The translations under genes were made by a program, and so were the position numbers. The notes below the pieces were generated by a model, which ran no database searches, was not told where the DNA came from, and saw nothing but the letters and a program-made list of their open reading frames with translations. From Lachnospiraceae bacterium EP-SM-12S-S03 (GTDB lineage: Bacteria; Bacillota; Clostridia; Lachnospirales; Lachnospiraceae), in NCBI GenBank assembly GCA_020540725.1, contig JAJBSL010000042.1:1-14032 (forward strand): a stretch of 14,032 nucleotides of DNA, read 5' to 3'. How positions within the stretch are numbered: position 1 is the first letter of the stretch; each line of letters opens with the position of its first letter. Positions 8,019 through 14,032 of this stretch are shown here, in pieces.

Positions 8019-8783
8019 CTAAATCCATTTATTTGATGTTCTACGTTTGATCGAACGTACAACAAAACCATCTGTTGATGTTCCTTCCTGGGCTGCGATT
8101 GCTGCCGTAATTACCGCTACAAGCTCACAATCGTCGATTTCATCTGACGCAGCAGAATCCATGACCGGATTTGATCTTTTCACTTCTTTTACAGCATCCT
8201 CTTGTTTCTTTGTCTGTCCCAACAGCATCGGGATATATTTCATAAGAGAAATAATAAATGCAAGGAATATCAATACAGCAAATACTGTTCCCATACCAAG
8301 GACTGTGTTAAGTCCCGCTTTTTGTAAAATCTCGCCAATCGCATATTTTGCGGATATATCCATGGATTCCATATTCAGATTCTCGTCAAACTGAATTTCT
8401 ATCGTAGCATTCCGCTCTTCATACTTCGCCTCTGTAGAAAGTGTCACTCCGTTTTTATCTGCTTCCGCTTCAAATTCACCATGTTCTTTATAAGCTCCAC
8501 ATTCGTCGATAGAGGCTTTCCATGCATTGATCATAGATACAAGTGCATCCTTTTCTATCGGAAGTCCTATCTGCATCATAGTCAGATTGACCTGAAGGTC
8601 AGAACCATTGATAAATTGATCAAATGCAGTATCATCCATCGCCTCAAAACTGGAAATAATGCCTTCCGCATACTGTTCTAATACTTCTTTCTCATATTCT
8701 ACTGTTTCTTTCTGACTTCCACATCCCGCAAAACTGAGTGCAAGTGTCAGAACACACAGTAATACACTAATCTTTTTCTTCAC
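8019..8783 (-). CDS. OadG-family gamma subunit with lipoprotein-like N-terminal domain
   Basis: A 254-residue protein with four parts: a signal peptide ending in a lipobox (LSFAGC, lipid-accepting Cys21); an outer domain of about 130 residues rich in acidic residues that resembles DUF3887-type domains; one membrane span (about 160-190); and a cytoplasmic tail ending in DDCELVAVITAAIAA and DGFVVRSIKRR, the conserved end of OadG/MmdD/GcdD gamma subunits. The gamma subunit helps hold the pump complex together. Classic OadG has only about 80-120 residues, so the exported domain is an extension. The start codon is GTG (8781-8783), preceded by GAGGTGAG, and lies 14 nt after the previous gene. Assignment of the tail is firm; the identity of the outer domain is less sure. 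Confidence 0.82.
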   Translation of the reverse strand: MKKKISVLLCVLTLALSFAGCGSQKETVEYEKEVLEQYAEGIISSFEAMDDTAFDQFINGSDLQVNLTMMQIGLPIEKDALVSMINAWKASIDECGAYKEHGEFEAEADKNGVTLSTEAKYEERNATIEIQFDENLNMESMDISAKYAIGEILQKAGLNTVLGMGTVFAVLIFLAFIISLMKYIPMLLGQTKKQEDAVKEVKRSNPVMDSAASDEIDDCELVAVITAAIAAQEGTSTDGFVVRSIKRRTSNKWI

Positions 8784-8797
8784 CTTGTCTCACCTCA

Positions 8798-10234
8798 CTA
8801 AACCGTTCCGTGTTTCTTTGACGGGCGTTCTTCTCTCTTTGTGAACAACATCTCAAAAGCGCCAATCACATATTTTCTTGTATCGGCCGGTTCAATAATA
8901 GTATCGACATATCCTCTTCTGGCTGCCGCCAATGGACTAGACTGCAGTTCTCTATATTTTTCTGCTTCTTCTTTGATCGTAACCGCATCAGAATCTGCGT
9001 ACATAATCTTTGCGGCAAGTTCCGGATCCATCATACCGATTTCTGCCTGTGGCCACGCATACACCATATCTGCTCCCACTGATTTGCTGTTCATCACAAT
9101 ATATGCGCTTCCATATGCTTTACCCGTGATCACATTTACCTTCGGGACTGTAGCATTTGCAAATGCATACGTCAGTTTTGCGGATTCCCGTGCAATATTT
9201 TTCTCTGAACACTTGGTTGCTTCAAATCCCGTCACATTTGTCAATGTAAGTACCGGAATTCCAAACGCATCACAAAAATCAACAAAGTCTTTTGCTTTTC
9301 TGCATCCTTTGACACTCAGTTTATCTCCCAGTTTTTCTGAAAGATTGCCCTCTTCATCATATATTTTGGAACGATTGGCAACAGCTCCTACTGTCATTCC
9401 ATTAAGTCGGATAAAAGCTGTAACCATTTCCTTCGCGTAATCTTTTTTTGTCTCAAAGAACATGTGATTATCCGAAATCATTGCAAGCGCAACAGCCCCA
9501 TCCTCTGCCGCATCTGCGATATCTGATAACACACGATTCAAATCATCTGTACACTCATCATAGGAATCATTATCTTCATTATTCGCTGGTAATAAAGTTA
9601 CAAGTGTACGGATCATATCAAAAATCTCTTCATCCGTACCCGTTTGATCAACAAGTCCCGCTTCTTCACTTTGGAATGCAGCGGACGCAGTATCACATTT
9701 TTCTACACTGTTGCCATCTAGCGTATTCGGAGAATTCACGAATAATTTTCCTTTAGAGTTTTCCATAAATGTAAAATCTGTAAGAGCTGGAACTAATGAA
9801 AGCCCTCCTCCGCATGTACCAAAAATTGCTGTAATCTGCGGAACCACTCCCGAAGCCAGTGTTTGTTTCATATAAAGACTTCCAAACCCATGAAGCGCAT
9901 CTGTTGCTTCCTGAAGTCTCAATCCCGCACAGTCGATCAATCCGATGACAGGCGCTCCCATCTTCATTGCCATGTCATAGATTGCTGCAATTTTTTTCGC
10001 ATGCATCTCACCAATTGCTCCATTCAGCACGGTTGCATCCTGACTGTAAACATATACAAGGTTCCCGTCAATGATTCCGTAACCTGTAATGACGCCATCT
10101 GCCGGAGTCTCTTTTGTCTGCATGTTAAAATCCGTTGTTCTTGCTGTAACAGCACCACCGATTTCAACAAAGCTGCCCGGATCAAGCAAAGCGGCAATTC
10201 TTACACTTGCCGGGTTTTCTGTTGTGTTACTCAT
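8798..10234 (-). CDS. Acyl-CoA carboxyltransferase subunit (MmdA/PccB/12S-like, divergent)
   Basis: A 478-residue member of the family that includes methylmalonyl-CoA decarboxylase alpha, glutaconyl-CoA decarboxylase alpha, propionyl-CoA carboxylase beta and transcarboxylase 12S. It moves CO2 between an acyl-CoA and biotin. Family signatures are LLDPGSFVEIGG, DGVITGYGIIDG, GTCGGGLSLVPALTDF (N-domain oxyanion loop), AYGSAYIVM (C-domain loop), YAWPQAEIGMMDPE and the ending PADTRKYVIGAFEML...RPSKKHG. It lacks about 25 N-terminal residues seen in PccB. It also departs from PccB/MmdA at catalytic loops: SGGARIQEG is CAGLRLQEA, AYGGAYDVM is AYGSAYIVM, and the usual ELGGA-H segment is not recognisable. 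The acyl-CoA is therefore uncertain. It is the first gene of the operon, with GGAGGGC 8 nt before the ATG. Confidence 0.87.
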   Translation of the reverse strand: MSNTTENPASVRIAALLDPGSFVEIGGAVTARTTDFNMQTKETPADGVITGYGIIDGNLVYVYSQDATVLNGAIGEMHAKKIAAIYDMAMKMGAPVIGLIDCAGLRLQEATDALHGFGSLYMKQTLASGVVPQITAIFGTCGGGLSLVPALTDFTFMENSKGKLFVNSPNTLDGNSVEKCDTASAAFQSEEAGLVDQTGTDEEIFDMIRTLVTLLPANNEDNDSYDECTDDLNRVLSDIADAAEDGAVALAMISDNHMFFETKKDYAKEMVTAFIRLNGMTVGAVANRSKIYDEEGNLSEKLGDKLSVKGCRKAKDFVDFCDAFGIPVLTLTNVTGFEATKCSEKNIARESAKLTYAFANATVPKVNVITGKAYGSAYIVMNSKSVGADMVYAWPQAEIGMMDPELAAKIMYADSDAVTIKEEAEKYRELQSSPLAAARRGYVDTIIEPADTRKYVIGAFEMLFTKREERPSKKHGTV

Positions 10235-10297
10235 AATTCTAGCCCTCCATTTTTATAAAATTAGAATAAAATTGTAAACCAATTTCTGCCAAGTTTA

Positions 10298-10326
10298 ATT
10301 ATATCTTATGTCCCCCCGAATAGCAA
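10298..10326 (-). promoter_or_regulatory. Sigma-A-type promoter of the decarboxylase operon
   Basis: TTGCTA (10321-10326) and a perfect TATAAT (10298-10303) are 17 nt apart on the minus strand, giving a leader of about 57 nt. The spacer contains CGGGGGGA (10311-10318), shared with the rpiR promoter. A weaker alternative (TTGGCA 10287-10292, TATTCT 10263-10268, 18-nt spacer) lies closer to the gene. Confidence 0.62.
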
Positions 10327-10443
10327 TCCTTTCCACGGAAATTCTGATATTTATTTCACATAGTTTACACTTGTGTTTTCATTCATTTCAAACTATTTCT
10401 TAACACTTTCTTAAAAATATATAAAAAAATAGATTAAAATCAA

Positions 10444-10472
10444 TTGCTCTTTTGTTATTTTTGTGGTACTAT
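10444..10472 (+). promoter_or_regulatory. Promoter of the POT transporter
   Basis: TTGCTC (10444-10449) and TACTAT (10467-10472) are separated by 17 nt. The -10 box is preceded by TGG, an extended -10 element, which would make up for its two mismatches. Transcription would begin near 10479, about 160 nt before the start codon. Confidence 0.55.
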
Positions 10473-10478
10473 TACCTA

Positions 10479-10633
10479 GTATTCAGCGTACATTGAAAAT
10501 TGAACAACGTTATGCAAGTTGGAGCCTTGTATATTCTTTTGTTCCGTATTCTTAGAATACGCTGTGCGGAGGATGATGGGTTCTACGTAATATAGAATCC
10601 AGAAAACGAAAATTTATTTTTATTGGAGGTCTT
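10479..10633 (+). ncRNA. Structured 5' leader of the transporter mRNA (possible cis-regulatory RNA)
   Basis: Several stems can be drawn by eye. CAGCGTA (10484-10490) pairs with TACGCTG (10558-10564). Nested within it, GAACAA (10502-10507) pairs with TTGTTC (10539-10544). Nested again, TATGCAAG (10511-10518) pairs with CTTGTATA (10526-10533) around a 7-nt loop. Further on, TGGGTTCTA (10577-10585) pairs with TAGAATCCA (10593-10601), also with a 7-nt loop. A competing hairpin CGTATTC/GAATACG (10545-10561) would break the outer stem. I do not recognise a known riboswitch class. The final GGAGG before the ATG is outside these stems. Confidence 0.45.
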
Positions 10634-10639
10634 CAAATT

Positions 10640-12016
10640 ATGGAAGCAACTAAAAAACACAAATATCCGATTGGATATTGGATTTGCTGTCTTACCTACA
10701 CATTTGAGCGTTTTGCATTCTACGGCTCAAAACCTTTGTTAGTGCTTTTCTTAACAGCAGCAGTATCAGAAGGTGGTCTTGGTATCAGCGAAGTTGATGC
10801 AGCTCCTATTGCAGCATTATTAACATCTCTTACATACCTTGCTCCTATCGCTGGTGGTTGGATCTGTGACCGTTGGTTAGGTGCAAGATATGCGGTAACT
10901 TTAGGATGTATCCTTATGGGTCTTGGTTACTTCATCGGATGGAAATCTACTTCCGTTGCAATGGTATATGGAATGATCATTGTTGTATCAATCGGTACAG
11001 CATTCTTCAAAGGTAACCTTGCAGCTATCATCGGACGTCTGTTTGATGATAAAGATGCGCTTGACTCTGCATTCTCTATTCAGTATTCATTCGTAAACAT
11101 CGGTTCTTTCTTCGGATCAATGATCTGCGGTGTACTTTACATGAATCAGTTTGCAAAAGGTGAAGTTCTCGGATTCAGACAGGTATTCTTACTTTGCGGT
11201 ATCTTAGTTATCGTTGGTGGTATCTTCTTTACACTGTGCTACGGTTTATTACAGGGACAGGGTAAATTACCATTCAAATATCTTACAGATGTTCAGGGTA
11301 ACGTTATCGGCGAAGAGAAACATGAGAAGCAGGAGAAATCTACTGCTCCTCTTACAGTTGTAGAAAAGAACCACGTATTTGCTATCATTTTAGTATCCCT
11401 CTTCTCAGTTATTTTCTGGTTGGCATACTATCAGCAGGATATCTTCTTAACTTTCTACATTCAGAACAAAGTTATGAGAAACATCGGTTCTTTCGAACTG
11501 TCACCAGTGCATTTAACAACAACATGGAATGGTCTTCTTTGTATCTTCTTAAGTTTGGCATTTGCTAAATTATGGACGATTCTTGCAAAAAGACCTCAGG
11601 GCGACTTATCTATGTTCCACAAAGTAACATTATCATTCGTATTCTTAGGTTTATCTTATGGTACATTAATGATTATGGAAATCCTTCGTGGTGTAGGCGC
11701 TCCTGATTCTACAAAAGCTCACTTCATCTGGATCGCATTATTCGGTGTGTTCATCACAATCGGTGAGATCTGCTTCTCACCACTTGGTAACTCATTCGTA
11801 AGTAAATTCGCTCCGAAGAAGTACTTAGCATTGTTAATGGGTATCTGGACAGCTGCTACATTCTTAGCTTCTACAATCAATGGTCAGATTATGAAACTTG
11901 TTGAAAAACTCGGTGATTTCAACATCATGGTTGCATTTACAATTATCTCATTTGCATGTGCAATCGCTATGTTCCTCTTAATCAAACCATTAAACAAGTT
12001 AACAGAAGAAGAATAA
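10640..12016 (+). CDS. POT/PTR2-family (oligopeptide) MFS transporter
   Basis: A 458-residue inner-membrane protein with 12 predicted membrane segments. Bacterial POT proteins often have 14; here the two extra helices are replaced by a charged loop of about 40 residues after segment 6. Family marks include FERFAFYG in TM1, DRWLGAR after TM2, GTAFFKGN with Lys124 in TM4, the PTR2 signature FSIQYSFVNIGSFFG in TM5, and GEICFSPLG with Glu376 in TM10. Family members import di- and tripeptides with protons. The ExxER motif of TM1 is YxxER here (Tyr20, Glu23, Arg24), and TM7 has FWLAYYQ where PepT-St has FWAIEEQ, so coupling or substrate may differ. Codon use is strongly biased (GGT, ATC, TTA), suggesting high expression. 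GGAGG lies before the ATG. The Xaa-Pro peptidase downstream supports a peptide role. Confidence 0.88.
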   Translation: MEATKKHKYPIGYWICCLTYTFERFAFYGSKPLLVLFLTAAVSEGGLGISEVDAAPIAALLTSLTYLAPIAGGWICDRWLGARYAVTLGCILMGLGYFIGWKSTSVAMVYGMIIVVSIGTAFFKGNLAAIIGRLFDDKDALDSAFSIQYSFVNIGSFFGSMICGVLYMNQFAKGEVLGFRQVFLLCGILVIVGGIFFTLCYGLLQGQGKLPFKYLTDVQGNVIGEEKHEKQEKSTAPLTVVEKNHVFAIILVSLFSVIFWLAYYQQDIFLTFYIQNKVMRNIGSFELSPVHLTTTWNGLLCIFLSLAFAKLWTILAKRPQGDLSMFHKVTLSFVFLGLSYGTLMIMEILRGVGAPDSTKAHFIWIALFGVFITIGEICFSPLGNSFVSKFAPKKYLALLMGIWTAATFLASTINGQIMKLVEKLGDFNIMVAFTIISFACAIAMFLLIKPLNKLTEEE

Positions 12017-12034
12017 GTAAAATACTAAAGCTCC

Positions 12035-12067
12035 AAAAAAGAGTCTGCTTTTTGCAGGCTCTTTTTT
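12035..12067 (+). terminator. Terminator after the POT transporter
   Basis: The arms AAAAAAGAGTCTGC and GCAGGCTCTTTTTT form a 14-bp stem with one T-G pair and a TTTTT loop, ending in six T. It lies 18 nt after the stop codon and separates the transporter from the peptidase gene. Confidence 0.92.
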
Positions 12068-12079
12068 AAATGCGAAAAC

Positions 12080-12108
12080 TTGTTTCCTTCGCTCCTTTGT
12101 GTTAGAAT
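12080..12108 (+). promoter_or_regulatory. Promoter of the Xaa-Pro aminopeptidase gene
   Basis: TTGTTT (12080-12085) and TAGAAT (12103-12108) are 17 nt apart, with TGT forming an extended -10. Transcription would start near 12115, leaving a leader of about 30 nt that contains AAGGAGG. This position rules out the in-frame upstream start at 12099. Confidence 0.62.
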
Positions 12109-12146
12109 ATTCTTATAATTTTCAACACTTAAGGAGGTTATTTCAA

Positions 12147-13940
12147 ATGAAAGTAACAGAAAGAATTGCAAAACTTCGTTCTTTGATGGCTGCTAACGGA
12201 TTTGATGCTTATATCATCCCTACTGCAGATTTCCACCAGAGCGAAAATGCCGGAGAATATTTTAAATGCAGAGAATATATTTCCGGATTTGACGGTTCTT
12301 ACGGAACCGTTGTAATTGCAAAGGATGATGCCGGTCTATGGACTGACGGAAGGTATTGGACACAGGCAGAGCGACAGATTGCCGGAAGCGGAATCCGTTT
12401 ATTCCATATGTTCGAAGACGGCGTCCCTACAATGGAAGAATACCTCGCTTCCACTCTTCCCGAAAATGGAAAAGTTGCATTCGACGGACGTGTTGTATCC
12501 ATGGAAGAAGGGCAAGATCTCGAAAAAGCACTTGCTCCAAAGCACATTCAGATTGAATATTCCTGTGATCTCATTGGAGACATTTGGGAAGATCGCCCGG
12601 CGATTTCCGGTGAACCTGCATTTCTATTAGATGAAAAGTATACTGGCGAAAGCGTTGCGTCTAAACTTACACGTGTTCGTAAAGTTATGAAAGACAACGG
12701 TGCCACTGTACATATCATCGCATCTTTGGATGACGTTGCCTGGCTTACTAATATGCGTGGTAATGATATCGAATTTTATCCGCTTATTTTCTCTTATGCC
12801 CTTGTCAGATTGGATGGAATGGATTTATTTATCGACGAGAAGAAACTGGATGCTGCCGCAAAAGCGCACCTTGCTTCCAACAATATCTCCATCAAACCAT
12901 ATAACGATATTTACGAAGCGGTAAAAGAAATAAAAGCCGGCGAAACAGTTCTGATCGATCCAATGAAGATGAACTACGCTCTTTATAATAACATTCCAGA
13001 CGGTGTGGAAAAGGTAGAATGTCAGAATCCTACTATTCTTATGAAAGCAATGAAAAACGACATAGAGCTGAAGAACATCCGTGCGGCGCACATCAAAGAC
13101 GGTATTGCCGTTACAAAGTTTATGTATTGGATGAAGACAAACGTCGGAAAAATAAAAATCACAGAGCTTTCCGCTGCGGAGAAATTAGAATCTTTCCGTA
13201 AGGAACAAGAAGGCTACATTCACGATAGCTTCGAGCCAATCTGTGCTTATAAAGATCATGCAGCAATGATGCACTACGCTCCTACCCCGGAGACAGATGT
13301 AGAAGTACTTCCTGAAGGTCTTTTCTTAAATGACACAGGCGGCGGATATTACGAAGGCTCTACAGATATCACCAGAACTTTTGTTATGGGACCGATAAGC
13401 GATGAACTGAAAACACATTTTACCGCTGTTGTCAGAGCTATGATGAATCTTGCCCGTGCAAAATTCTTATATGGATGCTACGGATTTAATCTGGATGTTC
13501 TCGCTAGAGGACCTGTATGGGATCTCGGCATTGATTTCAAATGCGGCACCGGACACGGAGTCGGATATCTCCTGAACATCCACGAACCGCCTACAGGATT
13601 CAGATGGCAGATTGTAAAATCTAAAAACGAACATCATAAAATTGAAGAAGGTATGGTTCTTACAGATGAACCCGGAATATACATCGAAGGTTCCCATGGT
13701 ATTCGTATTGAAAACGAATTGATTTCCAGAAAAGCTGAAAAAACGGAATTCGGCCAGTTTATGGATTTTGAAACCATTACCTTTGTGCCAATTGACCTTG
13801 ATGGTATTGCTCCGGATGAAATGACCAAATTCGAAAGAGAATGGTTAAACAATTATCACGCACAAGTTTATGAAAAAATTGCTCCTCATCTTACAGAAGA
13901 AGAAAAAGAGTGGTTAAAAGAATACACAAGGGCAATCTAA
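12147..13940 (+). CDS. Xaa-Pro aminopeptidase (peptidase M24B, long form)
   Basis: A 597-residue metallopeptidase that removes an N-terminal residue preceding proline. The layout is that of the long aminopeptidase P (XPNPEP1-like): two creatinase-type N-terminal domains (about 1-130 and 150-300), the pita-bread M24 catalytic domain (about 315-535) and a short M24 C-terminal segment. The five expected metal ligands are present: Asp396 (NDTGGG), Asp407 (STDITRT), His470 (GTGHGVG), Glu508 (TDEPGIY) and Glu522 (RIENE). The supporting histidines in HYAPTPE and NIHEPP (His479) are also there. Spacing of the ligands matches the human enzyme closely. There is no signal peptide, so it is cytoplasmic. 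The start follows AAGGAGG by 9 nt. No clear terminator follows it. Confidence 0.94.
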   Translation: MKVTERIAKLRSLMAANGFDAYIIPTADFHQSENAGEYFKCREYISGFDGSYGTVVIAKDDAGLWTDGRYWTQAERQIAGSGIRLFHMFEDGVPTMEEYLASTLPENGKVAFDGRVVSMEEGQDLEKALAPKHIQIEYSCDLIGDIWEDRPAISGEPAFLLDEKYTGESVASKLTRVRKVMKDNGATVHIIASLDDVAWLTNMRGNDIEFYPLIFSYALVRLDGMDLFIDEKKLDAAAKAHLASNNISIKPYNDIYEAVKEIKAGETVLIDPMKMNYALYNNIPDGVEKVECQNPTILMKAMKNDIELKNIRAAHIKDGIAVTKFMYWMKTNVGKIKITELSAAEKLESFRKEQEGYIHDSFEPICAYKDHAAMMHYAPTPETDVEVLPEGLFLNDTGGGYYEGSTDITRTFVMGPISDELKTHFTAVVRAMMNLARAKFLYGCYGFNLDVLARGPVWDLGIDFKCGTGHGVGYLLNIHEPPTGFRWQIVKSKNEHHKIEEGMVLTDEPGIYIEGSHGIRIENELISRKAEKTEFGQFMDFETITFVPIDLDGIAPDEMTKFEREWLNNYHAQVYEKIAPHLTEEEKEWLKEYTRAI

Positions 13941-13959
13941 TTTCGTTTCCATTACAAAA

Positions 13960-14032
13960 GGGGCTGTCGGTTAATGCCAATTTTTAGGCTCTAAATCTTA
14001 AAATACGAATCTCCTGTAGTAATCAGTGTTTT
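13960..14032. mobile_element. Possible end of an insertion sequence, cut by the window
   Basis: Starting 19 nt after the peptidase stop codon, AAAAGGGGCTGTCGGTTAATGCC resembles the GGGGCTGTC-type terminal inverted repeats of some IS families such as IS1182. It does not fold into a terminator: no matching right arm is found before the window ends. Without the other end or a transposase this is only a suggestion. The remaining bases hold no other recognisable feature. Confidence 0.22.

Larger units (their letters stand above)
10235..10639. other. Divergent intergenic region of about 405 bp
   Basis: No gene is seen here. From left to right it holds the leader and promoter of the decarboxylase operon (to 10326), then about 115 nt of AT-rich DNA with A and T runs (10327-10443) in which I see no clear operator, then the promoter and long structured leader of the transporter (10444-10639). 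No CRISPR, tRNA or insertion sequence is apparent. Confidence 0.7.

Noticed and set aside
8841..9440. 199-residue plus-strand open frame opposite the acyl-CoA carboxyltransferase
   Set aside because: It lies wholly within a strongly conserved gene on the other strand, with no homology I recognise.
10357..10375. Imperfect palindrome CACA...TGTG as an operator
   Set aside because: Only four base pairs at each end match; the centre is not symmetric.
12099..12146. Upstream GTG start for the aminopeptidase
   Set aside because: It falls inside the predicted promoter, and AAGGAGG correctly precedes the ATG at 12147.
13941..14032. Terminator after the aminopeptidase
   Set aside because: The left-arm-like AAAAGGGGCTGTC has no complementary right arm before the window ends.

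Overview
The window reads as chromosomal DNA of a low-to-moderate G+C anaerobic Firmicute, most likely a gut Lachnospiraceae (Dorea, Mediterraneibacter or Blautia type). Support comes from strong GGAGG ribosome binding sites before nearly every gene, the gene order flavoprotein-cmk-ispH-S1, and a biotin-dependent sodium-pump decarboxylase operon of the kind found in that family. The genus assignment is inference.

Left part (1-5043, minus strand): five closely packed genes read right to left. They are a MurR/RpiR-type regulator, a BaiN/HI0933-type flavoprotein, cytidylate kinase, IspH (last step of the MEP isoprenoid pathway) and a four-domain S1 RNA-binding protein. Gaps are 0-25 nt, and ispH overlaps the S1 gene by 20 nt. 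The run ends in a hairpin terminator at 74-100. Beyond it, at the very left edge, is a sequence resembling the core of a cobalamin riboswitch, pointing out of the window.

Middle part (5044-10234, minus strand): a five-gene operon encoding an acyl-CoA carboxyltransferase (MmdA/PccB-like), an unusual lipoprotein-type OadG gamma subunit, a free-standing biotin carrier, the sodium-translocating beta subunit and a 2-oxoacid carboxyltransferase (OadA/5S-like). The set equals all three parts of a transcarboxylase (12S, 1.3S, 5S) plus the membrane sodium pump. A single biotin carrier could therefore pass CO2 between an acyl-CoA, an oxoacid and the pump. The operon has a good sigma-A promoter (10298-10326) and a strong terminator (4973-5025).

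Right part (10235-14032, plus strand): a divergent intergenic region of about 400 nt leads to a POT/PTR2-family transporter with a long, foldable 5' leader. After a terminator comes a large Xaa-Pro aminopeptidase with its own promoter. Together they suggest peptide uptake followed by cleavage of proline-containing peptides. The last 70 bases may be the end of an insertion sequence, which the window cuts off.

The points most worth a second look are the structured transporter leader, the hybrid transcarboxylase/sodium-pump operon with its divergent acyl-CoA subunit, a possible +1 frameshift site joining IspH to S1, and the partial riboswitch at the left edge.
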